A DNA stretch of 64,000 nucleotides from Panaeolus papilionaceus. Lineage: Eukaryota; Basidiomycota; Agaricomycetes; Agaricales. Location of the stretch: NCBI GenBank assembly GCA_015501605.1, contig JADNRZ010000002.1, positions 434,001 through 498,000 of the forward strand. Reading direction: 5' to 3'. The notes under the pieces are model-generated. The model was given only the letters and a program-made list of their open reading frames with translations, did no database searches and was not told the origin of the DNA. A program made the position numbers and the translations under genes. Each line of letters starts with the position of its first letter. Position 1 is the first letter of the stretch. Below, in pieces: positions 24,497 to 34,839 of this stretch.

Positions 24497-25298
24497 GCAG
24501 AAGAATTAAAAAAATCCGATAAATGGGCAACGAGAACACATCGACAGGTGGCCATGCAGGAGAACAAAAAGATGTCTTGGTTCTTACGCTCGAGTCTCCG
24601 TAGCCGGAGTAATTGAGTAGGGGAGGAGAGGTTGTTTAGAACGAACCCCTCCCAGTGCGAGAGCTGAGGGCGGTGGACGGATGAGCCCCACACCGACCAC
24701 GGCTCCCTATACCCTGACTACAGAGCTCGAGAAGTACACTACGTGAACTATACAAATTGAGTGAATAAGCGATGATGAAAGTAAAAACAGATCCAGTATT
24801 AAATGATGAATAAAGACTTAATAAAAGAAATAAGGGGATGTAGTGGGTGGGCTAAAGAAAAAGGAACGAGCAACGTGCTGAGACACCGCGAGCGACGTCG
24901 ACGTGGGGAGTGTAAGAGAATGAATAGAATAATTTCAATAAAGTAGAAATGAGAGAAGGAAAATAGAATGCCGCGACGTAGGAAAGACTCATCACGTGAC
25001 CAAGAAGGCGGATCTGTGCTTGCACGCAGCATAGATCCTTCCAGGAACAACCTCCTTGAAAATAAAGGGAACATATCAAATCAAGGAGAGGAAGGGTGAA
25101 CAAGGTGAGGACCAACGCAACCAATCCCATGTAGAAACTGGTGAGACAAATCGCATCCTCCTGCAGCCCTGTATACTGCAGAGTTACTATCTTCTCCCAA
25201 TAGGAATTTGACAACTTGAAATGTCACTATCCAGAGATAGAAATGCGACCTGGCAGTCTTAGCGAATGGCCTCTAATCATCGTGGCTCTAGAATCGAT

Positions 25299-25765
25299 CC
25301 TTCAGGGACTCTACCGGCGTCCTTTAGTTTTAAGGTCGACCAAAACTACACTCAGAAAATGCTGGATAGCGAGGTAAACTTCGACGCGTCTCACTATTCC
25401 CATACACAAATATCCGATTCAAACACGCGTTCGAGTATGAATGCTGGTCGACCAAGAAACATTCACAATTTGCTGCAGTTTAACCATACAGAAACACCAT
25501 TACCAGTCCACCAGCCCGTGCCTGAGTCTCGTCACCCGCAAACAACGCACCATTCCAGTGCCCAGTTCAAACCTCCTAGCCCGTGCCAACTCATTCCTTA
25601 TTGCTATTTTATAGCAGTTCTGCTGGCAGCACAAATATTGATTCGCACCAAAATGGAAGCTCGAGCACAGGAGATGCGACTAATACTGGATCGAACGAAG
25701 AGGTATTCCAGTACTGCGAGGTTTGTACAGCTAGAAGGTCGCGCAGGGTGCGGAGGCGCCGCTTG
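25299..25765 (+). pseudogene. X' pseudogene, 3' part
   Basis: Similarity to gene X resumes at SGTLPASFSFKVDQN and continues through the block containing RNIHNLLQFNHTE to LPVHQP. After that the frame shifts. Further matches in another frame include GSNEEVFQYC, aligned to the gene X stretch GSSEQVCLYC. The terminal Cys cluster and hydrophobic tail are lost, as the Cys region has become Arg-rich. Two frames are therefore needed, and the copy lacks its N-terminal half (19839-20068). It is very unlikely to give a functional product. Confidence 0.7.
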
Positions 25766-25777
25766 ATTACTATATAT

Positions 25778-25860
25778 GGTAACGAAAAGTGCAAATGGGG
25801 CAGTGGTGGGGTCAACTCGCTTGAGTTCAGAGTTGAATCAACAAGGCCTTCACAATGAAC
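25778..25860 (+). repeat. ~100-bp cassette repeat, copy 2
   Basis: GGTAACGAAAAGTGCAAA, GGGGCAGTGGTGGGGTCAAC and TTGAATCAACAAGGCCTT match the repeat at 7640-7765 on the opposite strand. It lies directly after X', as copy 1 lies after X. Confidence 0.65.
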
Positions 25861-25954
25861 AACGCACTGGGGCCTTTCAGGTCTCCTGAGCTGCGCGTCG
25901 CGTCTGACATGTTCGGCCATGTACGACGTGCCCACTGGGCCCAGGATTTTTTCT

Positions 25955-26045
25955 ATACGCGGTGATAAAAAGTGCAAACAGGGTAGTGATGGGGAGATCA
26001 AGTTGGTCGTCGACGTTCAACAATGGACAATCCGCTGGACTAGTG
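25955..26045 (+). repeat. ~100-bp cassette repeat, degenerate copy 3
   Basis: CGCGGTGATAAAAAGTGCAAAC, GGGTAGTGATGGGG and a following GTTCAACAATGGACAA block resemble copies 1 and 2. It gives a tandem pair here against one copy at the original locus. Confidence 0.5.
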
Positions 26046-26262
26046 ACTGCTGAGGCCTGGCCTTATGGGGATGCATGGACAATGGCAGTTGTGTGCATTT
26101 GCTATTTAATCTGCATGGTTTGGAAGTGGTGATGCCTCCACCGTTATTGACTATCACTGCGACTATTGCATTCAACGTGCCCAAGCTAACTTTGATAACT
26201 TCGACTTTCAATACAACCCCACTACAACTTAAACATACCTTTAAATTTTGCTACCTAGTAGT

Positions 26263-27066
26263 ATGCGTTCTAGCTCTACCACTCCTTCGTCTTCTCGATT
26301 TGCCTCTCAAGCATCCAACAAGTCCGAAGCAGGATTATTAACAATGAAGGAATTCGAACTCCAACGTGATGTCCTAGTTGAAATCACACTAAAAACGTCG
26401 CCTGTAGCACGCGACTTCGACACCACATTCCCCATCTCACTCGCACCAATATCATTACCACCTAGCAAGCTCAAAATGCTTCCAAAGCTCCAGATACCCG
26501 CACCAGCACACAGCACCCGCCCCCGTGAGCGCAGCACGCCCTACAGACCCAATTTGAAAATCTCTGTCCCTACACCTGACACCCCTACTCCTGTGTCCAC
26601 TTCGAGGACCACCACCCCATTATACGCCCGTACCACACAGCTCCAACCCTCTCGTCTTATGCCCTACCCCAAGCGCCAGAGGCAGCCCGCTCTCGATTTT
26701 GACATGGAAGACCCAACAAGTCGCACACGCGGGTTTGACAAGTATGCACCGAAAGAGCCGATGATGCATTGTGATTGTGTGGTTGGGGGCCCTGGGGCGA
26801 GGAATCGGTGTAATCATCGAGCAAGAGGGCTGGTGAGGGATGTCATTTTGGATGGGGAGGGAAATAGCCGGCGTTATAATAGTGAACGAAGTAGTAGGAG
26901 TAGTAGGAGCGGGAGCGGGAGTTACGAGGATGAGAAGGAGAGGGTGGATGCTGATGATGATAGTGATGAGAAGAAACCGGGGGGATGCTGTTGTACATGG
27001 GCCTCGGTTGGCTCGTGCCTTTGCCTTACGATTGTCTTGTCATATAAGACGTGCTGCGAGGAGTGA
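26263..27066 (+). CDS. gene Y': paralog of Y with Cys-rich CCEE tail
   Basis: Single exon of 267 aa with ATG 26263 (MRSSSTTPSSS) and TGA at 27064-27066. It shares with Y, in order: LPKLQIPAPA with RPRER, LMPYPKRQ, MEDPTSRTRGFDKYAPKE, a CDC motif, CNHRARG..RDVILDGEGN, a Ser/Arg/Gly and acidic linker, and the tail GGCCCTWASVGSCLC with YKTCCEE. The invariant residues cluster in these blocks, while linkers differ in length and sequence, which is the pattern of purifying selection. An N-terminal stretch (residues ~30-65) is absent from Y. It is downstream of X' in the same orientation, the mirror image of the X-Y pair. Function unknown; membrane association through the Cys/hydrophobic tail is inferred. 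Confidence 0.8.
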   Translation: MRSSSTTPSSSRFASQASNKSEAGLLTMKEFELQRDVLVEITLKTSPVARDFDTTFPISLAPISLPPSKLKMLPKLQIPAPAHSTRPRERSTPYRPNLKISVPTPDTPTPVSTSRTTTPLYARTTQLQPSRLMPYPKRQRQPALDFDMEDPTSRTRGFDKYAPKEPMMHCDCVVGGPGARNRCNHRARGLVRDVILDGEGNSRRYNSERSSRSSRSGSGSYEDEKERVDADDDSDEKKPGGCCCTWASVGSCLCLTIVLSYKTCCEE

Positions 27067-27785
27067 CTTCAACTTTCCTTTTTACTTGACCGCCTGTATT
27101 ATGCGTTGGATAGAATGATTCGAGAAGACGCGCTGGGGTGGATTTACTTCGATATTTATGATTTTATTATGACTAGGATTATGATTATGCGTATAATTAG
27201 ATCCATTATATTAGGTACAGTAGATGGGTTTTAATTTTGCCCTGTAACAGAATACGTTAGACTCTATTTCAATTTCGTCATGCCTGGATGAACTCCTGAG
27301 TTTCGAGACTTGCACACAACCTCCCGTCAAGCGCGTTGAATCAATGGCTGTTGATATTGGGAATATCCTCGAATATTCCAGATATTATTTCGTAGTCTTA
27401 GTCGCTCGTAGATTAGTCAGCTTTGTCTTAGCGCCCACTCTTGGTATTACTTCATATTGGTAGAATATTCTAGATAAATATTATCTACATGTATATAAGA
27501 GCCTCGAGAGGCTAGTAGGTACAATAATAATTCATTCATTTTCATCCTTATCACTCTCTGCGCACAACAGTTGACGTCTACTGCGAGCACATTTTGGACT
27601 CTTGACCCAGGTCGACCCTTGACCGTAATTTCTGCTATAAACCCTTTGATCGTGATTATTATTCTAGAAGACATTTTAGGCCCCAATGACAGATCCCTTC
27701 TTGTAGCCAGAGAGCTGATCTCCGTCATTTTCACTTAGTATCATGATGTTCAATAGACAAAGGTAACAAGGACTAGTAAATCGTT
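27067..27785. other. intergenic, convergent Y' and annexin ends; contains dispersed repeat copy 2
   Basis: No gene is seen. At about 27590-27660 lies the second copy of the ~70-bp repeat found at 19365-19435. Confidence 0.45.
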
Positions 27786-29799
27786 CTATTCATTCTTCTT
27801 TGCGCGACGCCCATCAGTCGACATCAGAATCCGAAATAGCAGTGCCCGATATATCCCACTCGTCTCGCCCTTGACTCGGTGATCCAGATATTTATGATAC
27901 CTCCACTGATACGAGAATTTAATAGACTCCAAACGTTCTACATTCCAGTACGCGCGGATGAGTCTGTAGTAGTCCATGAGCACCATGATTAGAAAGAAAA
28001 TTGAGGGCAGAAAGCCTTGAGACTGACCTGTATGTAAGCTGCGTAGTCCTCGTGCCAAAGCCAGCCATCGACTTCTCGAGCAGCTTCGCGTCACGCCAAA
28101 TCCCTTGTTTGTCTCGTTTTGGCTTAACCCCTTGAATAATGTAAAGCATGGCCTGATGCATCGTTCCCGAGCTGGTGTCGAAGAGAAATCAAAGGGTAAA
28201 TAATTGACAGACATATGAAAGATATGTGATACTTACAATGTCTTCTTGACAACTTTACTTAAAGTTTTATCGTGTTTTTCCGAGTAGGCAGTGATTCTAA
28301 GGATCGGCGATCAGACCTCGAAAACGCTTATTCATGGAGAACATGTACACTGCTGAAAGATGCACGTCTGAGCGATTGACCAAAATCTCGCAAAATGCCG
28401 CTTCGTCCTTCTTCTTGGAAGCATGATGCAGCGCCTCGACGTCTTGCGCGACCTTCTTCTCGTCCACTGTACCATTGGAGTCGTTCGCGGGTTTCTGCGC
28501 GTTGAGAGCCATAAGAAATACTATACATGACAAGTGGTGAGCAAGGGTGATTTTAAGGTATTTACGGCGCTGAAATAACACGTACGTCTTTCTGATTTTC
28601 CACTTATATCGTTCTTGACATCATCTGCAAGGTCCTTGCCATACCGAGCTTTATACGCGGCTTTGAGCAGTTTGATCTCAGCCGCTTGACGGCCGAGAAT
28701 GAGCTCAATGAGCAACATTTCGTTGGTGCCAAATCCTGCCAATGCCTTCCGAGCGAGTTCGACGTCGAAACCGACTGGTCCCAGTGCTAGAGCTTTGAAG
28801 GCAAACCTAAGGTAAATCAGCGGCATTAGTGACGAGTCAATGAAGGAGAGGAATAAGTGAAACCTACTTCCAATCGCTGTTCACGGACAGGGTCTCGATG
28901 TGCTCAGCAAGATTTTTCCCAGTCTTCGCTACGCAATAATCGTCTAACGCGTCCATATGCTTCACATCTAATATCATGAACAAGTCCACAAGCTTCACAA
29001 CTGTGCATCGAATCATCACGGTCAGTTCTTTCTTTATTACCTCGAAACGAAGATGAATTGATAGACGTACCCATATCCTCATTTGCGATGACCTCCGGTC
29101 TCGTATAATGCATAAATGTCTTGAAGTGCTCCTTGGGAAGATATCCCTTCACTTTTTGCACTCCAAGAGATACTCGTGGCGCGAGAGGATCCGGTATTTG
29201 CACGCCTAGATATATGAGATGATGTTGGGGTGAGGCGGCTGGGCCCTTTGCTTTGTCTTTCTTCTTTTTATGTTTCTTCCCAGATAAGCCTGAGGTTTGA
29301 GCTTGATCAGTGGGGAGCTCGGGCTCGGGAAAAGCGGGAGGGGCCAGGGAGCTTGCATCGGACGTGAACGAGTGAGTGGTCTGGGAATGGCTGCTATAGC
29401 TCGGTGGGGTAAATGGGGGTGGTGGGCTGTACCAAGATGGAGTATGTCCACTTTCGTAATGTGCGGGATGTGCATATTGTTCTTGCGATGATGAATCGCA
29501 GGCAGGAGCACCTGGAAAATGTGATTCAGTTTGCACGACTTGCTGCATCATTGGCTGTTGCGTGACGTAGGAATGCAGACTCGGACTTGTACTGCCAAAT
29601 TGCGTGGTGAATGATGCATGATTTAAGGCAGATAAGAATGGGTTGGATGTTCCCTGTAAGAAAGGACCCAATTTTAATTTCTTTCTTTTAAACCTATGTA
29701 GAAAATCGAACTTACCAAACCACGCGTCCTATCAGCTTGGTCACTGTCGTCAGTGTATTGAGGATTGTTATTCGACGATGGAGTATCGAGAGCTGACAT
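27786..29799 (-). CDS. annexin (left copy)
   Basis: Eight exons (29799-29716, 29653-29071, 29000-28868, 28806-28586, 28520-28349, 28296-28237, 28171-28028, 27963-27786) join in frame into 524 aa. The first ~200 residues are Ser/Pro/Gln/Tyr-rich with a basic KKHKKKKDK patch. The rest is an annexin core. ARKALAGFGTNEMLLIELIL (from ~residue 286) with AAYKARYGKDLADDVKND is a classic annexin repeat with a GxGT calcium loop. Other pieces are ITAYSEKHDKTLSKVVKKTL and a last repeat with MAGFGTRTTQL and IKFSYQWRYHKYL. Annexins bind acidic phospholipid in a calcium-dependent way and act in membrane traffic or repair. It is paralogous to 55745-57860, shares most intron positions with it, and is divergent from 8-TM copy B. 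Confidence 0.88.
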
Positions 29800-29873
29800 A
29801 TTCAGAGCGAAGGTTGATCGAAGGTCACCAAGTTATATTTACGGCGTTCTGACTTGGGGTTGGACGACCAGCG

Positions 29874-30162
29874 ATGGCTATTGAACAGACACAGCCCGCA
29901 AAGGAATATCGGGAAGCTGGGGAAACTGCCCTGCAGACGTTCGACATGAGTGCCAATTCAAGTATGATCGCAGAGCTATTCAACCACAGTAGCACTGCCA
30001 TTCCATTGACTCTGACAGATTCCTGTGTAATCGAGGTGCTATTGAAGTACAAAGGTGGTAAGTAAGGGTCAAGACACCAAAGCTCCTGGCATGTAAGTTC
30101 AATGCTTTGTGTCAAAGTAATCGGCAGATGCCGAATTACAAATTCACGCAGCTCGTCACTAG
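29874..30162 (+). CDS. short two-exon ORF, hypothetical
   Basis: ATG 29874 opens a 61-codon frame (MAIEQTQPAKEYREAGETAL and on) to a good donor GTAAGT at 30058. A spliced continuation from 30128 in phase gives D-A-E-L-Q-I and a stop at 30160-30162, about 72 aa in total. The composition is protein-like (helical N-terminus, then LTLTDSCVIEVLLKYKG). There is no known family. It starts within 75 bp of the annexin start in the opposite direction, so it could instead be 5' leader or promoter sequence. Confidence 0.3.
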
Positions 30163-30948
30163 TCTCCCGTAGTCAGACCACGACAATGTCACTGAGTTGA
30201 TGGCGTCTCGGAACACTACCTCAACACACAAGTTTAGGCATAGTAATGTGTAGAGCTTGACAGTCAGATGTCCATTGCTCGCATCAAGTACTATGGCCCC
30301 ATTCACGATACCGTCTTGGATGTCAACACGGATGAACCTCTGATACTCCTAGGAATACTTTCCAGCAGACGCTACCGCTGCGAGTCTGCGATGCAGGTAT
30401 CAAGAATTGCCCCTGGCTCTCTCTGCTTAAAACCCCCGATCTGGATCCAAGTCAACATTTTCAGCCATACCTCTCAGGGCACAGAGAGTGATTTGTGGGC
30501 TGTCGACATATGCCAATGCTACAAGTTATCTGATAGTCAATAAGACAATATCTGTGATAGTGATTCTTCTTGATCCCTCTGCTTATCTGGGCTGTCTCTG
30601 AGCCTCCGATCTCCCATTAGGCCTAGCACTATGGCCTTTTGTTTCAACACATGGCGCTCAGAATATCTCATATCCTATCATGTGGTCCTCGATAGCCTGC
30701 GTATTATCTGTCGGCATGTCAGAAACAGATACAGAAATAAACGGAGGCTGTAGGGTTTTTTTTTGCTTATGGTAAGCGATTCACGTCAACGTGTGTATCA
30801 AAAGGCTCATGCTATAATTAACACGATGCAGAAAGAGAGTTTGGCATTGTATGACACTGCCCTGACAATTATTCATGTCTAGCTATGGCATTCTGCTTCT
30901 CTTTACAGATACAAACCCTTGCGAAGGAACACCACCATCTGGCTGACC
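30163..30948. other. intergenic, upstream of 8-TM copy B
   Basis: An open frame at 30268-30543 has ordinary amino-acid composition but no recognisable domain or paralog, so I do not call it. The promoter of copy B should lie at the right end. Confidence 0.4.
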
Positions 30949-32599
30949 ATGGAGACGTTCAACTCCGCACGCTCTTCACCGTTGTCTCCTATCAACGCAG
31001 TAGTGGCAGATCATGGTACAATGACGACACTTGAGGAAATCACCATCTTCGATCCACGCAGCCTTACTACAGTTTGGCACCCCAAAGCTACCCCATACAG
31101 ATTACTCGTTCTCGTCGTAGGAATTGTGTTGGGTACCCTTAAAACAGTTTTTGGGTTTAAGGGAATGGTGCTTGTATCCACTACACTCGAGTGGGCTCTT
31201 GGAACGATAATATTTATTGTGTACGTCCCCTAGTCTCGGGCGTTGTAACCCAACTCTAGTGCGCCAGCTGTTTCTGACTTTCAAAAAAATGCAGATTCTA
31301 TATTCTTCAGCTATTTGAGGAGAATAGCAGAACACATGGCCGCCATCGGTCATGGTTCTTTGGTTACGATTGCATGAATTTGTTATGGAGGCTTTTAGAG
31401 CGATTCAATATCCCGCCGCCAGTATACTCGACATTTGAAGAGTTTGACCCTCAGCTCTGTGGAGGACAACTGGTGGTCACGAATTACAGGGTGCTATTGT
31501 CTTTCGCCGTGATAATCTTTGGATTTGTCAAGGCCGTATTGACATACCGAAACTTGTCGCTCAGTGCTTCAATTATAGATTTAATATTTGGCGTTGTTGC
31601 TACTCCCATGTACGTATTCCTGGGAGCTGCCCCTTGTATGTGCTTGCTGATATGCTGCACATCCTCGATACAGATTATACGTTGTTGGTCTATACGAAGA
31701 CAATCCATCCAAGCGCTTGCCCCTGTTATTCAATCGAAACGATTCTTGGACAATTTACAAAATAGGCGGTTATGGTGATTTATTTTTCTTCCTCCTGTGG
31801 ACAAACTGCTTGCTTACGGGCGAATATGTCTTCAAAGTGTTCATTTTCGAAGTGGGATTAATGGGGTCTATATCCCCCCTTCTTATCCCCATGTTCATTC
31901 GTGGCTATATATCGATGGCTTTGGGCATTTTTCATTATGTTGAACGGGCTCTCCCACGCACAATTGGCAGGGATTTGAGACACATAATAAGCGCGGCATT
32001 CCCGGTTGCCTTTGGGTATTGCATGTCTATATTGGTCTTCCTCACCCTGTTTGGCCCCGTTGTGAGCGTGCAACTACTGCGACCATATTTTGAGCAGGAC
32101 AGGGTACTCGGACGGTGGTTTATTTCCCTCCAGCAGAGGTACAGCATGCCAGAATTGCCAATGCTTATCCGTATTATTCAGCGATTGGGTGCCTACGTGA
32201 AGAAAAGTACGTTCCAATTTTGGCTTAATCGAAATTGCACGCACAACTTGTACTAACTAGTGTGCTTACTTCTGGTATTTTTGTCAAGTCGTGGCGATAG
32301 GGGTGTACGCCTTCGCTATTTACCTTTCCGCATTTCGTCTCGTGATGTTGACGTCTTGCTGCATGTGCATGCTGTCATTGACCGTCATTGTATTCCAATA
32401 TAGGTTGAGTCCTGCATGGCACGCAGGTGCATTGCTCGGTACTGGTGTCGTTGTACCCCTGTGGATCCACAGCGCGGTAAAATACGCGCTCGGGATACGT
32501 GCACTCTTTACCAACAGTAAAGAACAGACGGAAGTTCCTGCGGAGGATGCAAGCGAGCAGACTACGAGAGTGCCAACGCAGCCAGATATGCCACAGTAG
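30949..32599 (+). CDS. 8-TM tandem-family membrane protein, copy B
   Basis: Exons 30949-31220, 31295-31609, 31674-31774, ~31838-32206 and 32289-32599, in phases 2,2,1,1 like the other copies; about 455 aa. Exon 1 has WHPKATPYRLLVL and TTLEWALGTI. Exon 2 has WFFGYDCMNLLW, VYSTFEE and VVTNYRVLLSF, then LIFGVV. Exon 3 (101 nt) has LYVVGLYEDNPS and FNRNDS. Two TMs and a C-terminal hydrophilic tail with Glu/Gln/Thr (residues ~430-455) follow. The fourth intron start (31775, GTGATT) is a weak donor. Without splicing, or using acceptor 31852, the frame also stays open, so the segment around 31775-31852 is uncertain. It is the most diverged full copy and lacks the RPFYR.RQ ending. Function unknown. 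Confidence 0.72.
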
Positions 32600-33097
32600 A
32601 ACAATAAAATACATTGCAAACCGTTATGGACAACATCCCTATATTCAGGTATCGTACATTTGACTTTTTCTCTGTTTATTACTATGTTGTACTTGATGGG
32701 CTGCTTAGGAAGCGCCGGCAGTGCCAATGTATATATATGTGTACGCGTAGCATGCGCAGCATTTTTTAGCCTTATTATGAGATTTATTTAAACATTGTCG
32801 TTCGTCGCGTTGCAGAAGTTGACTTTGAATTAGTATTATCGTGTATCATGCCTGCATTTCGAGGTACAATGAGGCCCAATGAAAAGGAAAGGAGAGGGAG
32901 AGGACATGCATATTTCATATTGCGGGCAAAGAGAATAAAATCAACCTGAAAATCACATCGGGTTGAGTTCCGTTAACATACGTTTATGGACGGGGTGAGG
33001 TTAATCAAGAAATCAATCACGGCGAGGTCGAATGTCACAAGGAATTGAGGATGAAACTGAAGCTCCGAGGTACGGATCGCAAGCCTAGACTGAGGGG
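32600..33097. other. intergenic between 8-TM copies B and the E' remnant
   Basis: About 500 bp with no supported gene. It probably holds the copy B 3' end. Confidence 0.4.
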
Positions 33098-33201
33098 TTC
33101 CCTCTCGAGCATATTTGGACGTCGCCGGAATCCATCCATGGTCAATACAAGGCATCGAGGCGGTGCCTGTCCTTGTAAGTAATCATATAATATGTCAATA
33201 A
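33098..33201 (+). pseudogene. E' remnant: 3' fragment of an E-like 8-TM copy
   Basis: From CCCTCTCGA onward the sequence matches, in the same orientation and frame, the end of copy E: AYLDVAGIHPWSIQGIEAVPVL then V-S-N-H-I-I-C-Q and a TAA at 33199-33201, against AYLDIAGIHPWLIQGIEAVPVL with the equivalent stop in E. Nothing upstream of it matches E. It lies ~90 bp before copy C, as E lies before D, showing that an E-D-like block was duplicated. An alternative is a conserved leader shared by C and D. Confidence 0.6.
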
Positions 33202-33287
33202 CGGAGCTAAATGGAGTTATCCTAGCCTCGCTACCAACACCCATATGTATATATCACCCAACTTAACCCCACATACTCTCCCCTTGA

Positions 33288-34839
33288 ATGCCCCCTTTGA
33301 CGACAGTGAGTGGAACTAATCTTTATCAGCGACGCGACACAACGACATATGAATCCGACCGCTTACCTTCCAGTGTAAGCGCTCATGTGGGCGACGTGAT
33401 CCCACCCACTCCAATGCAATGGCATCCCAAACTCACCCCGCACCGTGGACTTACTCTCGTCGTTGGTGTTGGACTCTGTATTCTCAAGACGGTGTTAGTG
33501 TACAAGAATGTTCAAGTCGCTTCGATTACTGTTGAATGGGTGCTCGGAACCCTGCTCGTTATACTGTATGTCCTAATTGCAAACCTAACTCGCGAATGGT
33601 TGTTGAAACAAAACCTTGATCCGCTCTCAGATTGTATGTCCTAGACATTTTGGAACGTCACCTAAAAGAGACCTCTGTTCAGCTCTGGTTTTTCAACTCC
33701 GATTGTATGAACATCCCCTGGAAGTTATTCAAATTCCTCCGCATCACACCTCCTGAATATTCAACTCGGGAAGAGGCAGACTGGAACAGGCGCATCAGAC
33801 CAATCGTCACCAATTACCGACTGCTCGTCTCAGCATCCGTGGTAGTTTTTGGGATCGTCAAAGCTGCTTTCGCTTATAGAGAGCTGTCGAATGGGGCAAA
33901 CACTTTGGATTGGATTTTCGGAGCAGTGGTCACAACAATGTCAGTACCTACTACTTGCCAGTACGCAGTATCTGCTAAACCTATATACTTTATAGAATCT
34001 TTTTCACTGGTCTCTACGAGAATGATCCAACTCACCAAAATCACCTTTTATTCGATCAAGATTCCTCTCCCAAGGCGTTAGTCATAGGTCGCGAAGGTAG
34101 ACACAATGTTTCTCATTCTCTGATATAGCCATACATACCTCAATTTTCCGATTGCTAACCCACGGACACCTCCACAGGATTCCTAATTGCCACCTCGTTC
34201 CTCATCATCTGCATCCCAGTATACACCATCTCACTAGGCCAAAAATTATTGCGTTACTACATCGACGCCTTCAACGAGCCCTTCGAGTCCAAAGGGGCTC
34301 AGGATTGGCATCTCCACGCTTTCACCTGCGCTAGGTACATCTTCGTGATCGACATCATCCTCTCCGTCGAATACATCAGCCTCCTCGTCCCGATCGCGAG
34401 CATACTGATTCTACGACGGTATTTCGAGCCAAATTCAGCGCTTATCCGATGCTTTTCCTCCTTGGTTCGCCGGTATAGTGGCTTGCAGCATCTCGTACCT
34501 ACACCTCAAACCATCGATCTGATTAGCGCTTGTTTCGCTCAACGTAAGTTAAAATCTCGTTCTCAAAACCTCTTTACTCACAAATTTCTAGTCATCTCAA
34601 CCAGCATCGCCCTCAACAAAATCCTCATGCTCACCTTTGGCCTAGTCGGCCTACTAGCCATGTTCTCCATGGTACTGGAATTGTCCCTACTGCTCTGGAC
34701 CGGTGCGAGTTTCATAGGTGTTGTCATAGGCATTTTTAATCTCAGCGGGGCACTGCCAATTGGGTACAACGCAATTTTGATTATGTCGTCTTTACGAAAG
34801 AATATATTGGCCATTGGACCGTCGAGTAGGCGTAGGTGA
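33288..34839 (+). CDS. 8-TM tandem-family membrane protein, copy C
   Basis: Five exons (33288-33565, 33631-33939, 33996-34096, 34178-34543, 34592-34839) with phases 2,2,1,1 give 433 aa. Signatures: MQWHPKLTPHRG and ITVEWVLGTLL in exon 1; YVLDILERHLKE, WFFNSDCMN, PEYSTREE and VTNYRLLVSASVV in exon 2, then LDWIFGAVVT; FFTGLYENDPT in the 101-nt exon. Then come TM5-TM8 with FHYY-like and FNEPFE motifs, a LILRRYFEPNSALIRCF basic stretch and a C-terminus ending in Arg residues. Very close to copy D (same exon lengths 309/101/366), with which it forms an inverted pair. No known domain; about eight TMs. Looks intact. Confidence 0.82.

Larger units (their letters stand above)
20069..25298. other. ~5.2-kb segment separating the halves of X'; carries the pheromone gene
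   Basis: This interval is flanked by the 5' and 3' parts of X' and has no X homology. It contains the pheromone precursor at 22575-22688, a poly-A tract at 24475-24496 and several hydrophobic T/C-rich minus-strand frames (about 23.4-25.2 kb) that show no pheromone-receptor or transposase signature. I found no terminal repeats or target duplication at its borders, so the mechanism (insertion, rearrangement or independent partial copies) is open. Confidence 0.5.

Noticed and set aside
23400..25214. Hydrophobic minus-strand open frames next to the pheromone gene as a possible Ste3-type receptor
   Set aside because: They are T/C-rich and hydrophobic by composition, and I could not assemble seven TMs or any of the conserved receptor motifs by splicing.
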